This document shows, one piece after another, positions 24,126 through 32,011 of a stretch of 64,000 nucleotides of DNA. The stretch covers positions 1 to 64,000 of the forward strand of contig NZ_JAWLHG010000024.1 of NCBI RefSeq assembly GCF_041690465.1, in the 5' to 3' direction. Numbering within the stretch: position 1 is the stretch's first letter; the number at the start of each line of letters is the position of its first letter. The notes beneath the pieces are model-generated. The model was not told where the DNA came from. It did no database searches and saw only the letters and a list, made by a program, of their open reading frames with translations. The position numbers and the translations under genes were made by a program. The DNA is from Falsiroseomonas sp041690465 (GTDB lineage Bacteria > Pseudomonadota > Alphaproteobacteria > Acetobacterales > Acetobacteraceae).

Positions 24126-24710
24126 TCAGCGCAGCCGGTCGCCGGTCCAGGCGCCCCAGCTGCGCCAGGCGCGGTAGCCCCAGAAGGCCGCGACCGCGAC
24201 ACCGCCCAGCGCGGCGAGCAGCGGGATCAGGCCGAAGGCCACGCCCAGCGCCAGGCCCGCCACATCCTCGGGGTCCTCCGGCACTGCCGGCACCTGGCCG
24301 AGGAACAGCGTGGCGATCGCGCCCAGCGTGCCGAACACCAGGCTGCCGAGCAGGAAGGCGACCAGCCCGACCAGCAGCGCATGGCCCGTCCGGCTCGGCA
24401 TCGCGCCCTGCACCAGCCCGAGCAGCGCCGCCGGCACCGTCACCCCGAAGATGATCGACCACATCGCGGTCTCGGAGCCCCGCAGGCCGTAGGGCAGCAC
24501 CGCCTCGCGCAGCACCAGCCAGGCCAGCAGGCCGAGCGGCAGGCCGATGATGATCCCGATCAGCAGCCCGGTGAGCCCGGCCAGGTTGGCGCCGCGTCGC
24601 CGGCGCTTCTCCCGGCGGCGGCGGTCATGGCCGCGGTGCCCGCGACGCCGGCGGCGCTCCTCGGAGGGCGTGTTACCCGCAGCGCCGCCCGGTGCCACGT
24701 CGCCGCTCAT
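24126..24710 (-). CDS. Hypothetical inner-membrane protein
   Basis: A 194-residue protein with a very basic N-terminus (RRRRRGHRGHDRRRREKRRRRG) and about four hydrophobic segments (GLLIGIIIGLPLGLLAWLVL; MWSIIFGVTVPAALLGLVQG; ALLVGLVAFLLGSLVFGTLG; ALGVAFGLIPLLAALGGVAV). AGGGGA precedes the ATG. It sits between glcF and a divergent exported protein. No family is recognised; the cationic head may bind nucleic acid or phospholipid headgroups, which is a guess. Confidence 0.7.
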   Translation of the reverse strand: MSGDVAPGGAAGNTPSEERRRRRGHRGHDRRRREKRRRRGANLAGLTGLLIGIIIGLPLGLLAWLVLREAVLPYGLRGSETAMWSIIFGVTVPAALLGLVQGAMPSRTGHALLVGLVAFLLGSLVFGTLGAIATLFLGQVPAVPEDPEDVAGLALGVAFGLIPLLAALGGVAVAAFWGYRAWRSWGAWTGDRLR

Positions 24711-24959
24711 CGCCGCTGGTTCCCCTGGCCCGCGTGGCCGCGACGGAAGGGACCGCCCGGTTGAACGTTGCTCATGGCAAATGTCTGGCCGATTTCCATG
24801 CAGGCGGCCAGGGGAGGACGGCGCAGGACAGGGAATTTGCCCTCCGCCCGGTGAGGCTTTGTGGCAACAACGCGACCCGCTTGCCGCAATTATGCCTGAA
24901 TTGCCCTGATCTCGCCTCACTTCGGCGTGACCTGCCTGCCGCCGCCGGTATACATCCTG

Positions 24960-24981
24960 TCCATACAACCATTGGTATGGA
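24960..24981. promoter_or_regulatory. Dyad overlapping the start codon
   Basis: Arms TCCATAC (24960-24966) and GTATGGA (24975-24981) are perfect complements around an eight-base spacer. The ATG of the exported-protein gene lies inside the right arm, and a related GGTATAC occurs just upstream near 24947. It could be an operator or an mRNA hairpin that hides the start. No ordinary Shine-Dalgarno is visible. Confidence 0.4.
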
Positions 24982-25717
24982 TCAGGCAGTGCGATTTCGC
25001 GGAAACCTGTTCTTCCTGCTCGCCCTTCCCTCGCTGCTGGCCTGCAGTGCCGCACGGGCGGCGGATCCCGTGATGATGGCCGTGGCGACCTTCCCACGCC
25101 CGCGCCCGGTCGTACCGCAGCAGCTGCGATGGGATGCGCCGGAGGCGCTGGGCGTCTGGGGGCAAGCAGAGTTGCAGGACAGCGCGCCCGGCGGCCATAC
25201 GCGCCTCGGCGGCGCCTCGGCCGGGCTGAACCTCATCTGGTCCTGCGACGATTTCGGCCTGGTCGTTTGCGGCGGGCTGCGGATTGCCAGCCGCCCGCAT
25301 TTCAGCACCCGGCCCGCGGCCGCGACGGCGGAGGGCGGCACCGACCCGACGCTCCGCCTGGGCTTCGCGCAGGAGGCCGAACTCGACCTCCACCCGGGCG
25401 TGATCCTCCGGGTGCGCGCCGAGATCGGCAGCCTGATGGGCCTCGGACGCCGCGGGACGGGCGAGGGCGCAGTCGCGAAGGCACGGATGGGCGCGACGGT
25501 GGACATGCAGGCGCTCAATGCCGGGCTGCCGGTCCGCCTCGGGCTGTCGGTCTCGCTCGCGCGCAACCTCGCCCCCCCGGCGGGCGAGCGGCCGGACGGC
25601 TGCGACGGCGTGCTTGAGATCTCGATCGCCAGCTTCCCTCCGCTGCGCATCGCGGCGCCCTGCACGCCCGAGCCGGGCGCCACAAGGATCGGCTTCGGCG
25701 TCCGCCGGCGGTTCTGA
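24977..25717 (+). CDS. Hypothetical exported protein (246 aa)
   Basis: A protein with a signal peptide (MDQAVRFRGNLFFLLALPSLLACSAARA) and a body of alternating short hydrophobic stretches that could form a small beta barrel (LNLIWSCDDFGLVVCGGLRI; LRVRAEIGSLMGLG; VRLGLSVSLARNL). It ends with FGVRRRF, an aromatic C-terminus as in outer-membrane proteins. Four cysteines may pair. Start choice rests on the signal peptide because no ribosome site is seen. It is on the opposite strand inside the split glc locus. Function unknown. Confidence 0.65.
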   Translation: MDQAVRFRGNLFFLLALPSLLACSAARAADPVMMAVATFPRPRPVVPQQLRWDAPEALGVWGQAELQDSAPGGHTRLGGASAGLNLIWSCDDFGLVVCGGLRIASRPHFSTRPAAATAEGGTDPTLRLGFAQEAELDLHPGVILRVRAEIGSLMGLGRRGTGEGAVAKARMGATVDMQALNAGLPVRLGLSVSLARNLAPPAGERPDGCDGVLEISIASFPPLRIAAPCTPEPGATRIGFGVRRRF

Positions 25718-25738
25718 TCCGTGCAGGGCGATCCTGGC

Positions 25739-26932
25739 CTAGATGCCAGGCCGCATCCGCCCGGGATTGAACACCCCGGCCGGATCCAGCGCCGCCTTCA
25801 CCCGCGCGGCGATGGCGGCGAGCGCCGGCGGCTCGTCCGGCAGCACGGCGACGGCGGCACGCAGCGGCTCCGGCGCGCGAAACAGGGTGAAGCTGCCGCG
25901 CCCGCCCTCGGCTGCCGCGACCACGGCAAGGTGCATCGCTTCCGTGGCTGGCCCGGCAATCCAGACCAGCCCGCCGCCCCAGTCGAGCAGCGCCCGCCCG
26001 CCCGCGGAAGCCGCCGCCGCGGCCACGCGTGCGCCCGCGCTCGGCCGGACGGAGACGCGCCAGACCGCTTCCTCCGGCGCCGCGCCGAGCGGCTGCGCAT
26101 CGCGGATCGCGGCCCAGAGCGAGGTGGATTCCGCCGCATCCAGCACCCGCAGATCGCCGAACCGGGCGAGGTCCGCGGCCAGCCGGCCAGACCGATAGGC
26201 GACCGAGGCGGCAAAATCCTCGAGCCGCAGGAAGGCGACATGGTTGGCCGGCCCGTCCGGCCCTGCGAAGGCCGGGATCAGCGCCGCGCCGGTCACGCCG
26301 AACGGGCTGCCGAGCCCGGCCGAGAGCGCCTGCACCCCGGTGGCGATGTCGGGCACGCGGATGCCGATGCTCGCCGAGGTCTCGCCGGCCGGCAGCACCT
26401 TCAGCGTCACCTCGGTGATGACGCCGAGCGTGCCGTGGCTGCCAGTGAGCAGCTTGCAGAGGTCGAGCCCGGTGACGTTCTTCAGGACCCGCCCGCCGCT
26501 GCGCACCACCTCTCCTGCCCCGTTGACGAAGCGCAGCCCCAGCACGTGGTCGCGGATCGCGCCGGCGGTGATGCGGCGGGGGCCGGAGAGGTTGGCGGCG
26601 ACGACGCCGCCGATGGTCGCCGGCTCGGTGCTATCGAACAGGGTACGCGTGTCCGGCGGTTCGGGGGCGAGCATCTGGCCCTTCTCGGCCAGCGCCGCCT
26701 CGATCTCCGGCAGCGTCGTGCCGGCGCGGGCGGAGAGCACCAGCTCGGTCGGGCGATACAGCGTAATGCCGGTGAGATTGCGCGTGGAGAGGGTGCGCGC
26801 GGCCTGCACCGGGCGCAGCATCGCCCGCTTGCTGCCGTTGCCCTCGACGGCCAGCGGCTCCTTCGCCGCGGCCGCGGCGGCGACGGCGGCGGCGAGGTCC
26901 TGTTCGGTCGCGGGGGCCAGCCGGTCGGTCAT
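25739..26932 (-). CDS. glcE: Glycolate oxidase FAD-binding subunit
   Basis: A 397-residue subunit of glycolate dehydrogenase with a PCMH-type FAD-binding domain: LAVEGNGSKR, LSARAGTTLPEIEAAL, ATIGGVVAANLSGPRR and NVTGLDLCKLLTGSHGTLG are all family landmarks. It starts within the end of glcD (ATGA overlap), so translation is coupled. It ends 21 bases from the convergent exported-protein gene. It needs GlcD and GlcF to make the active complex that oxidises glycolate to glyoxylate. Confidence 0.92.
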   Translation of the reverse strand: MTDRLAPATEQDLAAAVAAAAAAKEPLAVEGNGSKRAMLRPVQAARTLSTRNLTGITLYRPTELVLSARAGTTLPEIEAALAEKGQMLAPEPPDTRTLFDSTEPATIGGVVAANLSGPRRITAGAIRDHVLGLRFVNGAGEVVRSGGRVLKNVTGLDLCKLLTGSHGTLGVITEVTLKVLPAGETSASIGIRVPDIATGVQALSAGLGSPFGVTGAALIPAFAGPDGPANHVAFLRLEDFAASVAYRSGRLAADLARFGDLRVLDAAESTSLWAAIRDAQPLGAAPEEAVWRVSVRPSAGARVAAAAASAGGRALLDWGGGLVWIAGPATEAMHLAVVAAAEGGRGSFTLFRAPEPLRAAVAVLPDEPPALAAIAARVKAALDPAGVFNPGRMRPGI

Positions 26933-28359
26933 GCCGCTTCGGTCTGCAGCGGAAAGACCTTGTGCGGGTTGAGCAGCCAGCCCGGGTCGAAGGCGGTCTT
27001 GATGCGGCGCTGCTGGTCGAGCTCGTGGGGCAGGAACTGCACGCCCATCAGGTCGCGCTTCTCGACGCCGACGCCATGCTCCCCGGTGAGGCAGCCGCCG
27101 ACCTCGACGCAGAGCGTCAGGATATCGGCGCCGAACTGCTCCGCCTTGCGGAAGCTCTCCGGATCGTTGGCGTCGAACATGATCAGCGGATGCAGGTTGC
27201 CGTCGCCGGCATGGAAGACGTTCGCCACCTGCAGCCCGTACTGCGCGCTCATCTCGCCGATGCGCTTCAGCACGCGCGGCAGTTCGCCGGTCGGGATGGT
27301 CCCGTCCATGCAGAGATAGTCGGGCGAGATCCGCCCCACCGCGCCGAAGGCCCCCTTGCGCCCCTTCCAGATCGCGGCACTCTCCTCCGCGCTGGTCGCG
27401 ACCTTCAGGCTGATCGGGTCGAAGCGGCTGCAGATCTCCTTGATCTTCGTCAGCAGTTCGTCCTGTTCCTGCTCGCTGCCCTCGACCTCGATGATCAGCA
27501 TCGCCTCGGCATCCAGCGGATAGCCGGCATGGGCGAAGGCCTCGCAGGCATGGATGCAGGGCTTGTCCATGAATTCCAGCGCGACCGGGATGATGCCGCT
27601 GCCGATGATCGCATCCACCGCCGCACCCGCGATCTCGGTCCCCTTGAAGGCGGCGAGCATGGCGCGCGCGCCTTCGGGGCCGCGCAGGATGCGGACCGTG
27701 ACCTCGGTGACGATGCCGAGCATCCCCTCGCTGCCGGTCAGCAGGCCGAGCCAGTCATACCCCGCGGCATCGAGATGCGCCCCGCCGATCTCCACGATCT
27801 CGCCCTCGGGCGTGACCAGCTTCAGGCCGAGCAGGTTGTTGGCGGTGACGCCGTATTTCAGGCAATGCGCGCCGCCGGAGTTCATGTTGACGTTGCCGCC
27901 GATCATGCAGGCGAGCTGCGACGAGGGATCGGGCGCGTAGAAGAAGCCGTCCTGCTCCACCGCCTTGGTGATGCCGAGGTTGGTGACGCCGGCCTCCACC
28001 ACCGCCAGGCGGTCGTCGAAGTCGATCTCCAGGATGCGGTTCATCCGCATCAGCCCGATCACCACCGCATCCTCGAGCGGCAGCGCACCGCCCGAGAGGG
28101 ACGTGCCGGCGCCGCGCGGCACCACGCGGATGCCGTTGGCGTGGCAGTAGCGCATCACCGCCGCAACCTGCTCGGTCGTGCCCGGCAGCACCACGGCAAG
28201 CGGCGGCATCCGGTAGGCGGTCAGCCCGTCGGTCTCGTAGGGCTTGAGGCGCAGGGCCTCGCTGATCGTACCCTCGCCGGGGACGATGGTGCGCAGCGCG
28301 GCGACGATCTCGTCGCGGCGGGCGAGAACCTCGGGGCGGGGCTTGGGCAGGGCGATCAT
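26929..28359 (-). CDS. glcD: Glycolate oxidase catalytic FAD subunit
   Basis: A 476-residue FAD-linked oxidase. The FAD domain shows VVPRGAGTSLSGGALP and CMIGGNVNMNSGGAHCLKYG; the C-terminal substrate domain shows NVFHAGDGNLHPLIMFD and GGCLTGEHGVGVEKR. It oxidises glycolate (or D-lactate in close relatives). The ATG at 28359 has GGGAG upstream and begins the conserved region; open frame upstream runs into the rpmJ terminators. It overlaps glcE by four bases (ATGA). Confidence 0.93.
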   Translation of the reverse strand: MIALPKPRPEVLARRDEIVAALRTIVPGEGTISEALRLKPYETDGLTAYRMPPLAVVLPGTTEQVAAVMRYCHANGIRVVPRGAGTSLSGGALPLEDAVVIGLMRMNRILEIDFDDRLAVVEAGVTNLGITKAVEQDGFFYAPDPSSQLACMIGGNVNMNSGGAHCLKYGVTANNLLGLKLVTPEGEIVEIGGAHLDAAGYDWLGLLTGSEGMLGIVTEVTVRILRGPEGARAMLAAFKGTEIAGAAVDAIIGSGIIPVALEFMDKPCIHACEAFAHAGYPLDAEAMLIIEVEGSEQEQDELLTKIKEICSRFDPISLKVATSAEESAAIWKGRKGAFGAVGRISPDYLCMDGTIPTGELPRVLKRIGEMSAQYGLQVANVFHAGDGNLHPLIMFDANDPESFRKAEQFGADILTLCVEVGGCLTGEHGVGVEKRDLMGVQFLPHELDQQRRIKTAFDPGWLLNPHKVFPLQTEAA

Positions 28360-28426
28360 CGACGGCTGCTCCCGTGACGTCTCCGAAAGATGGGCGGGGC
28401 GCGGCGCGTGGGCAAGCCAATGCAAA

Positions 28427-28455
28427 GCGCCGCGCCGGGATGCCCGGCGCGGCGC
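28427..28455 (-). terminator. Perfect 13-bp hairpin, second rpmJ terminator
   Basis: GCGCCGCGCCGGG and its exact complement flank a three-base loop. It lies 20 bases beyond the first rpmJ hairpin and before glcD, so it would back up termination and insulate the glc genes. Confidence 0.65.
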
Positions 28456-28474
28456 GCACTGCCGAACCCTGAAA

Positions 28475-28496
28475 GGCCGGGCGTGACTGCCCGGCC
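28475..28496 (-). terminator. rpmJ intrinsic terminator
   Basis: On the minus strand GGCCGGGC, a six-base loop and GCCCGGCC are followed by TTTC, eight bases after the rpmJ stop. Position and form fit an intrinsic terminator. Confidence 0.8.
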
Positions 28497-28503
28497 GCTG
28501 ACC

Positions 28504-28629
28504 TCAGCCCTGGCGGGCCTTGAGACGCGGGTTCTTCTTGTTCAGCACATAGACCCGGCCCCGGCGACGCACCAGGAAGCAGTTCTTGTCGCGGGTCTTC
28601 GCGGTCTTGAGCGAGTTGCGGATTTTCAT
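28504..28629 (-). CDS. rpmJ: 50S ribosomal protein L36, zinc-independent type
   Basis: A 41-residue L36, too short for most gene finders. The sequence MKIRNSLKTAKTRDKNC, then RRRGRVYVLNKKNPRLKARQG, matches the longer L36 form that has lost the zinc-binding Cys set (only one Cys remains). This is the usual form in many alphaproteobacteria and resembles E. coli YkgO. It has its own strong promoter and two terminator hairpins, so it is monocistronic. It sits at the large-subunit GTPase-side region of 23S rRNA. Confidence 0.95.
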   Translation of the reverse strand: MKIRNSLKTAKTRDKNCFLVRRRGRVYVLNKKNPRLKARQG

Positions 28630-28653
28630 CGGACCAGCCTTTCGAGGGGGGCG

Positions 28654-28682
28654 CAGATACGGGGCGGGGCCAGGGCTGTCAA
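28654..28682 (-). promoter_or_regulatory. rpmJ promoter (sigma-70 type)
   Basis: Read on the minus strand, TTGACA (28682-28677) and TATCTG (28659-28654) are separated by exactly 17 bases. Initiation would fall near 28647, leaving a leader of about 18 bases before the rpmJ ATG. This is the best consensus-like promoter in the window. Confidence 0.85.
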
Positions 28683-28756
28683 CCGCAGGGGCCCGCCCGC
28701 CGGCAACCCGGCGCGCCGACCGGCGCTGCTTCGGCACACGACCGAGGAGATGAATC

Positions 28757-29062
28757 ATGCGCAGCGCGATGCTGGTCCTCGGGACCGCCGCCATCCTCGC
28801 CGCGCCCGTGGCGGCGCAGCCGGCGCGGGAGGTGGCGTTCTGCAACTCCCGCGACAGTGCGGAGCTTCTCATGCAGACCCGCGAGGGCCGGCCAATGCCG
28901 GAAGGCTGCCGGACCGCCACCGTGCGCCAGCTCGACACGCCGTCCGGCGCGCTCTGCGCCGTGGATATCGGCTCGGACCGCGAGGGGATCGCCGGCGCCG
29001 TCACGGAGGCGGTCGCCACCACCGAATGGTGGACACCCTGCGCGAACCTCCGCGCGCGCTGA
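28757..29062 (+). CDS. Small periplasmic Cys-containing protein, unknown
   Basis: A 101-residue protein with a signal peptide (MRSAMLVLGTAAILAAPVAAQ) and four cysteines in the mature part (VAFCNSR, EGCRTA, ALCAVD, TPCANL), enough for two disulfides. GAGGAG lies nine bases before the ATG. It ends 16 bases before the Bug receptor gene, so the two may be co-transcribed. No family recognised. Confidence 0.65.
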   Translation: MRSAMLVLGTAAILAAPVAAQPAREVAFCNSRDSAELLMQTREGRPMPEGCRTATVRQLDTPSGALCAVDIGSDREGIAGAVTEAVATTEWWTPCANLRAR

Positions 29063-29078
29063 CCCAGGAGAAATGCCC

Positions 29079-30074
29079 ATGAAGATCCTGCATCGCCGCA
29101 GCCTGCTGCTCGCCAGCGGCCTTCTCGCCGGCCTCGCCGTCGCCCGCGAGGGCAGCGCCCAGGGAAGCGGCCAGCAGGGCTGGCCCTCGCGGCCGATCCG
29201 GCTGGTGGTGCCCTTCCCCGCCGGCGGCACCACCGACATCCTCGCCCGCATCGTCGCCGAGCCGCTCGGCCAGCGCCTCGGGGAGCCGGTGGTGGTGGAG
29301 AACCGGGCCGGCGCCGGCGGCGGCATCGGCGCGGCGCAGGTGGCCAAGGCGGACGCGGACGGCCACACGCTGCTCATGACCACCATCGGCACCGCCGCCA
29401 TCAACTACGGCCTCTACCGCAACCTGCCCTACAAGCCGGAGGAGTTGGCCGCCGTCTCCAACATCGCGGTGGTGCCGAACGTGATCGTCGCCCGCTCCGG
29501 CCTGAACGCCGGCACCCTGGCCGAGGCGGTGGCCCTGGCGAAGCAGGCGCGCCAGCCGCTGACCATCGCCAGTTCCGGCAATGGCACCAGCCTGCACCTG
29601 ACCGGCGAGCTGCTGAAGCAGGCAGCCGGCATCGACCTCATCCACGTCCCCTTCCGCGGCTCCGCGCCGATGATCACGGAGATCCTGGCCGGGCGGGTGG
29701 ACATGGCGGTGGACAACCTGCCTTCCTCCCTCCCGCATATCCGCGAAGGACGCATGAAGGCGCTGGCGGTGACGAGCGAGCAGCGCGTGCCGGCCCTGCC
29801 CAACGTGCCGACCACGCGCGAGGCCGGCTTCCCGCAGGTGGATGCCTCGGCCTGGTTCGGTATCCAGGCGCCCGCCCGCACGCCGCAGCCGGTGCTCGAC
29901 AAGCTCGCACAGGAATTGCAGGCGGTGCTGCAGGATCCCGCCGTGCGGGAGAAGATCGCAGCCCAGGGCGGCGAGCCCGTGGGCGACTCCCCGCAGCAGT
30001 TCCAAGCCTTCATCGACCGCGAGATCGCCCGCTGGGACGAGGTGATCAAGCGGGGCAACGTGACGGTGGATTGA
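29079..30074 (+). CDS. Bug/TctC-type tripartite tricarboxylate receptor
   Basis: A 331-residue periplasmic solute receptor. The signal peptide is twin-Arg-like (LHRRSLLLASGLLAGLA) and the mature part shows the Bug landmarks WPSRPIRLVVPFPAGGTTD, VVVENRAGAGG and HVPFRGSAPMITEILAGRV. Bug proteins bind carboxylates and usually serve TTT transporters, but most are orphans like this one. AGGAG precedes the second of two in-frame ATGs, which was chosen (the first is only three bases from the site). Ligand unknown. Confidence 0.9.
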   Translation: MKILHRRSLLLASGLLAGLAVAREGSAQGSGQQGWPSRPIRLVVPFPAGGTTDILARIVAEPLGQRLGEPVVVENRAGAGGGIGAAQVAKADADGHTLLMTTIGTAAINYGLYRNLPYKPEELAAVSNIAVVPNVIVARSGLNAGTLAEAVALAKQARQPLTIASSGNGTSLHLTGELLKQAAGIDLIHVPFRGSAPMITEILAGRVDMAVDNLPSSLPHIREGRMKALAVTSEQRVPALPNVPTTREAGFPQVDASAWFGIQAPARTPQPVLDKLAQELQAVLQDPAVREKIAAQGGEPVGDSPQQFQAFIDREIARWDEVIKRGNVTVD

Positions 30075-30251
30075 GCGGCAGGGCGGGGGTGCGGCGGCGC
30101 CCCTCGTTCCTTCCTTTCCGGACTTGCCGCCCCGCACAGCGCCAACGCCGTCCGGCAGGGGCGGATGCTTGTAGATGGCGGAAAGGGCGTGGCCAACCGT
30201 CGCGAAGGACGCCGGGTTCGGCTGCTCGATCCCGGCCTCGCCCGCGGCTGA

Positions 30252-31154
30252 TCAGCCGTAGAGCAGCCGGTCCACCATCTCCCGCAGCGGCGTCGCGCCG
30301 TCGCGGGCGCGCAGAGCACCGGCGGCCGAGGCGAAGCGCATCGCGCGCTCCACCGGCTGGCCCTCGGCAATGGCCAGCGCATAGGCGCCGTGGAACACGT
30401 CGCCGGCGCCGGTGGTGTTGGTGGCCATCACCCGGAAGGCGGGCGTGCGCCGCGGCGTGGCATCCGCCGGCGTCATCCAGAGCGTGCCCTTCTCCCCCTG
30501 CGTCACCGCGGCCACCCTGCACCCCGCTGCGAGCGCCTGCCGCAGCGCCTCGGCCGGCTTCTTGCCGGGTGCGAAGTTCGCCAGCCCCGGCTCGGAGAAC
30601 ACGGCATGGTCCGCGCGCGGGATGAGGTCCCGCAGCAGCCGCGTCTCGCTCTTCTCGCCGTCGATCACCGTCGGGATGCCGCGTGCGCGGGCATGGTCCA
30701 GCGCGCGGGCGCTGCCTTCCGGCCAGCGCGGGTCACACAGGAAGGCGCGGGCGGTGTCGAGCCGGTGCAGCGGAAGCCAATCCGGGTCGGTGCCCAGGTT
30801 CTCGCCGCGGAAGGCGTAGATGCTGCGCTCCCCCGTCGGGTCCACCAGCACGGAGGAAACCGGGGTGCGGCCTTCGGGTGCCAGGCGGCATTGCGAGACG
30901 TCCACCCCCTGCTCGGCCAGTGCTTCCAACAGGGGAGGGCCGTTGTGGTCGTCGCCCACCCGCCCCCAGAAGACACAGTTGCCGCCGAGCCGGCTGACCG
31001 CAATCGAGGCGTTGGCCGCCAGCCCGCCCGGCCCGGTCGCATAGCCGCGGGCGCGGTTCTTCGAGGGCGGCTGGACGATGTCGTCAACCTGGAAGGTATG
31101 GTCCATGACGACGCTGCCGAGGCAGACGACGATCGGACGGAGGTCAGGAGCCAT
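30252..31154 (-). CDS. PfkB-family sugar/nucleoside kinase
   Basis: A 300-residue ribokinase-like enzyme. The N-terminal glycine-rich segment GPGGLAANASIAVSRLGG and the C-terminal catalytic/anion-hole motif NTTGAGDVFHGAYAL mark the family; the Asp in GAGD is the general base. The substrate is not apparent; fructose-type sugars or sulfofructose are possible. Its ATG overlaps the start codon of the divergent pseudouridine synthase (CATG), so there is no intergenic space for separate promoters. Confidence 0.85.
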   Translation of the reverse strand: MAPDLRPIVVCLGSVVMDHTFQVDDIVQPPSKNRARGYATGPGGLAANASIAVSRLGGNCVFWGRVGDDHNGPPLLEALAEQGVDVSQCRLAPEGRTPVSSVLVDPTGERSIYAFRGENLGTDPDWLPLHRLDTARAFLCDPRWPEGSARALDHARARGIPTVIDGEKSETRLLRDLIPRADHAVFSEPGLANFAPGKKPAEALRQALAAGCRVAAVTQGEKGTLWMTPADATPRRTPAFRVMATNTTGAGDVFHGAYALAIAEGQPVERAMRFASAAGALRARDGATPLREMVDRLLYG

Positions 31155-31860
31155 GCGCCGCAGGCTGCCCGCTCATGCTGCACCGCGGCAAGCGGAGATT
31201 GCCACGCCGGCATGGTTGGCCGCGCGGGTGTTGCATCTCGACCAGGAGGTTCTGGTGCTCGACAAGCCCGCCGGCCTGCCGGTCTCGGCCCGCACCGGCG
31301 AGAGCCTGGACGCCTGGCTGCCGGCGCTGCGCCTGGGCAAGCGGCGCGATCCCCAGCCGGCGCACCGGCTGGATGCCGACACCGCCGGCTGCCTGGTGCT
31401 CGGCCGCACCGCACCGATGCTGGCCCGGATCAATGCCCTGTTCGCCGCGCGCAAGGTCGGGAAGCTCTACTGGGCGGTGCTGCGCGGGGCACTCCGCGGC
31501 GAGGCTGGCGTGGTGGAGGCGCCGTTGCGCAAGGTCAGCACCGCCGCGCGCGGCTGGCGGATGGAGGTGCATCCGTCCGGCGACCCGGCCCGCACCGCCT
31601 GGCGCGTGCTGGGCCGCGCGCCCGGCCTCACCTGGGTGGAGCTGCGCCCCGAGACCGGCCGCACGCACCAGCTGCGCGTCCACTGCGCGCATCTCGGCGC
31701 GCCGATCCTCGGCGATGCGATGTATGGCGGCGGCGATGCGGGCGGGCTGCATCTGCTGGCTCGCGAGATCGCCCTGCCGCTCGATGCGGAGTTGCGCGTG
31801 ACCGCACCGGTGCCGGAGCACATGCGCAAGGCCATCGCAGCGTGCGGCGGGATTGCGTGA
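31153..31860 (+). CDS. RluA-type pseudouridine synthase
   Basis: A 235-residue RNA pseudouridine synthase. PAHRLDADTAGCLVLGRT has the catalytic aspartate in the HRLD motif, and ELRPETGRTHQLRVH and PILGDAMYGG are the other family motifs. No S4 domain precedes the catalytic domain. AGGAG lies six bases before the chosen ATG; the open frame extends further upstream over the kinase gene. The target, rRNA or tRNA, is not evident. Confidence 0.88.
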   Translation: MRRRLPAHAAPRQAEIATPAWLAARVLHLDQEVLVLDKPAGLPVSARTGESLDAWLPALRLGKRRDPQPAHRLDADTAGCLVLGRTAPMLARINALFAARKVGKLYWAVLRGALRGEAGVVEAPLRKVSTAARGWRMEVHPSGDPARTAWRVLGRAPGLTWVELRPETGRTHQLRVHCAHLGAPILGDAMYGGGDAGGLHLLAREIALPLDAELRVTAPVPEHMRKAIAACGGIA

Positions 31861-31961
31861 TCTCCGTCGGCCTATCTCGGGACGGATCCGCTGTCCGTGG
31901 GCGGAGCGCGGCGGTTCACCTCTGCGGCCGCCCCAGCAGCGGGCGTGGGAAGGCCGGGATC

Positions 31962-31999
31962 GGGCGGGGCCAGGGCTCCGCTCGCCCAGGGCCACGCCC
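31962..31999. terminator. Imperfect hairpin between convergent genes
   Basis: GGGCGGGGCCAGGGC and GCCCAGGGCCACGCCC pair with two or three mismatches around a loop of about eight bases. It lies between the convergent ends of the pseudouridine synthase and the sugar dehydrogenase, where a bidirectional terminator is expected. Confidence 0.45.
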
Positions 32000-32011
32000 G
32001 GAGCAGCGAAG

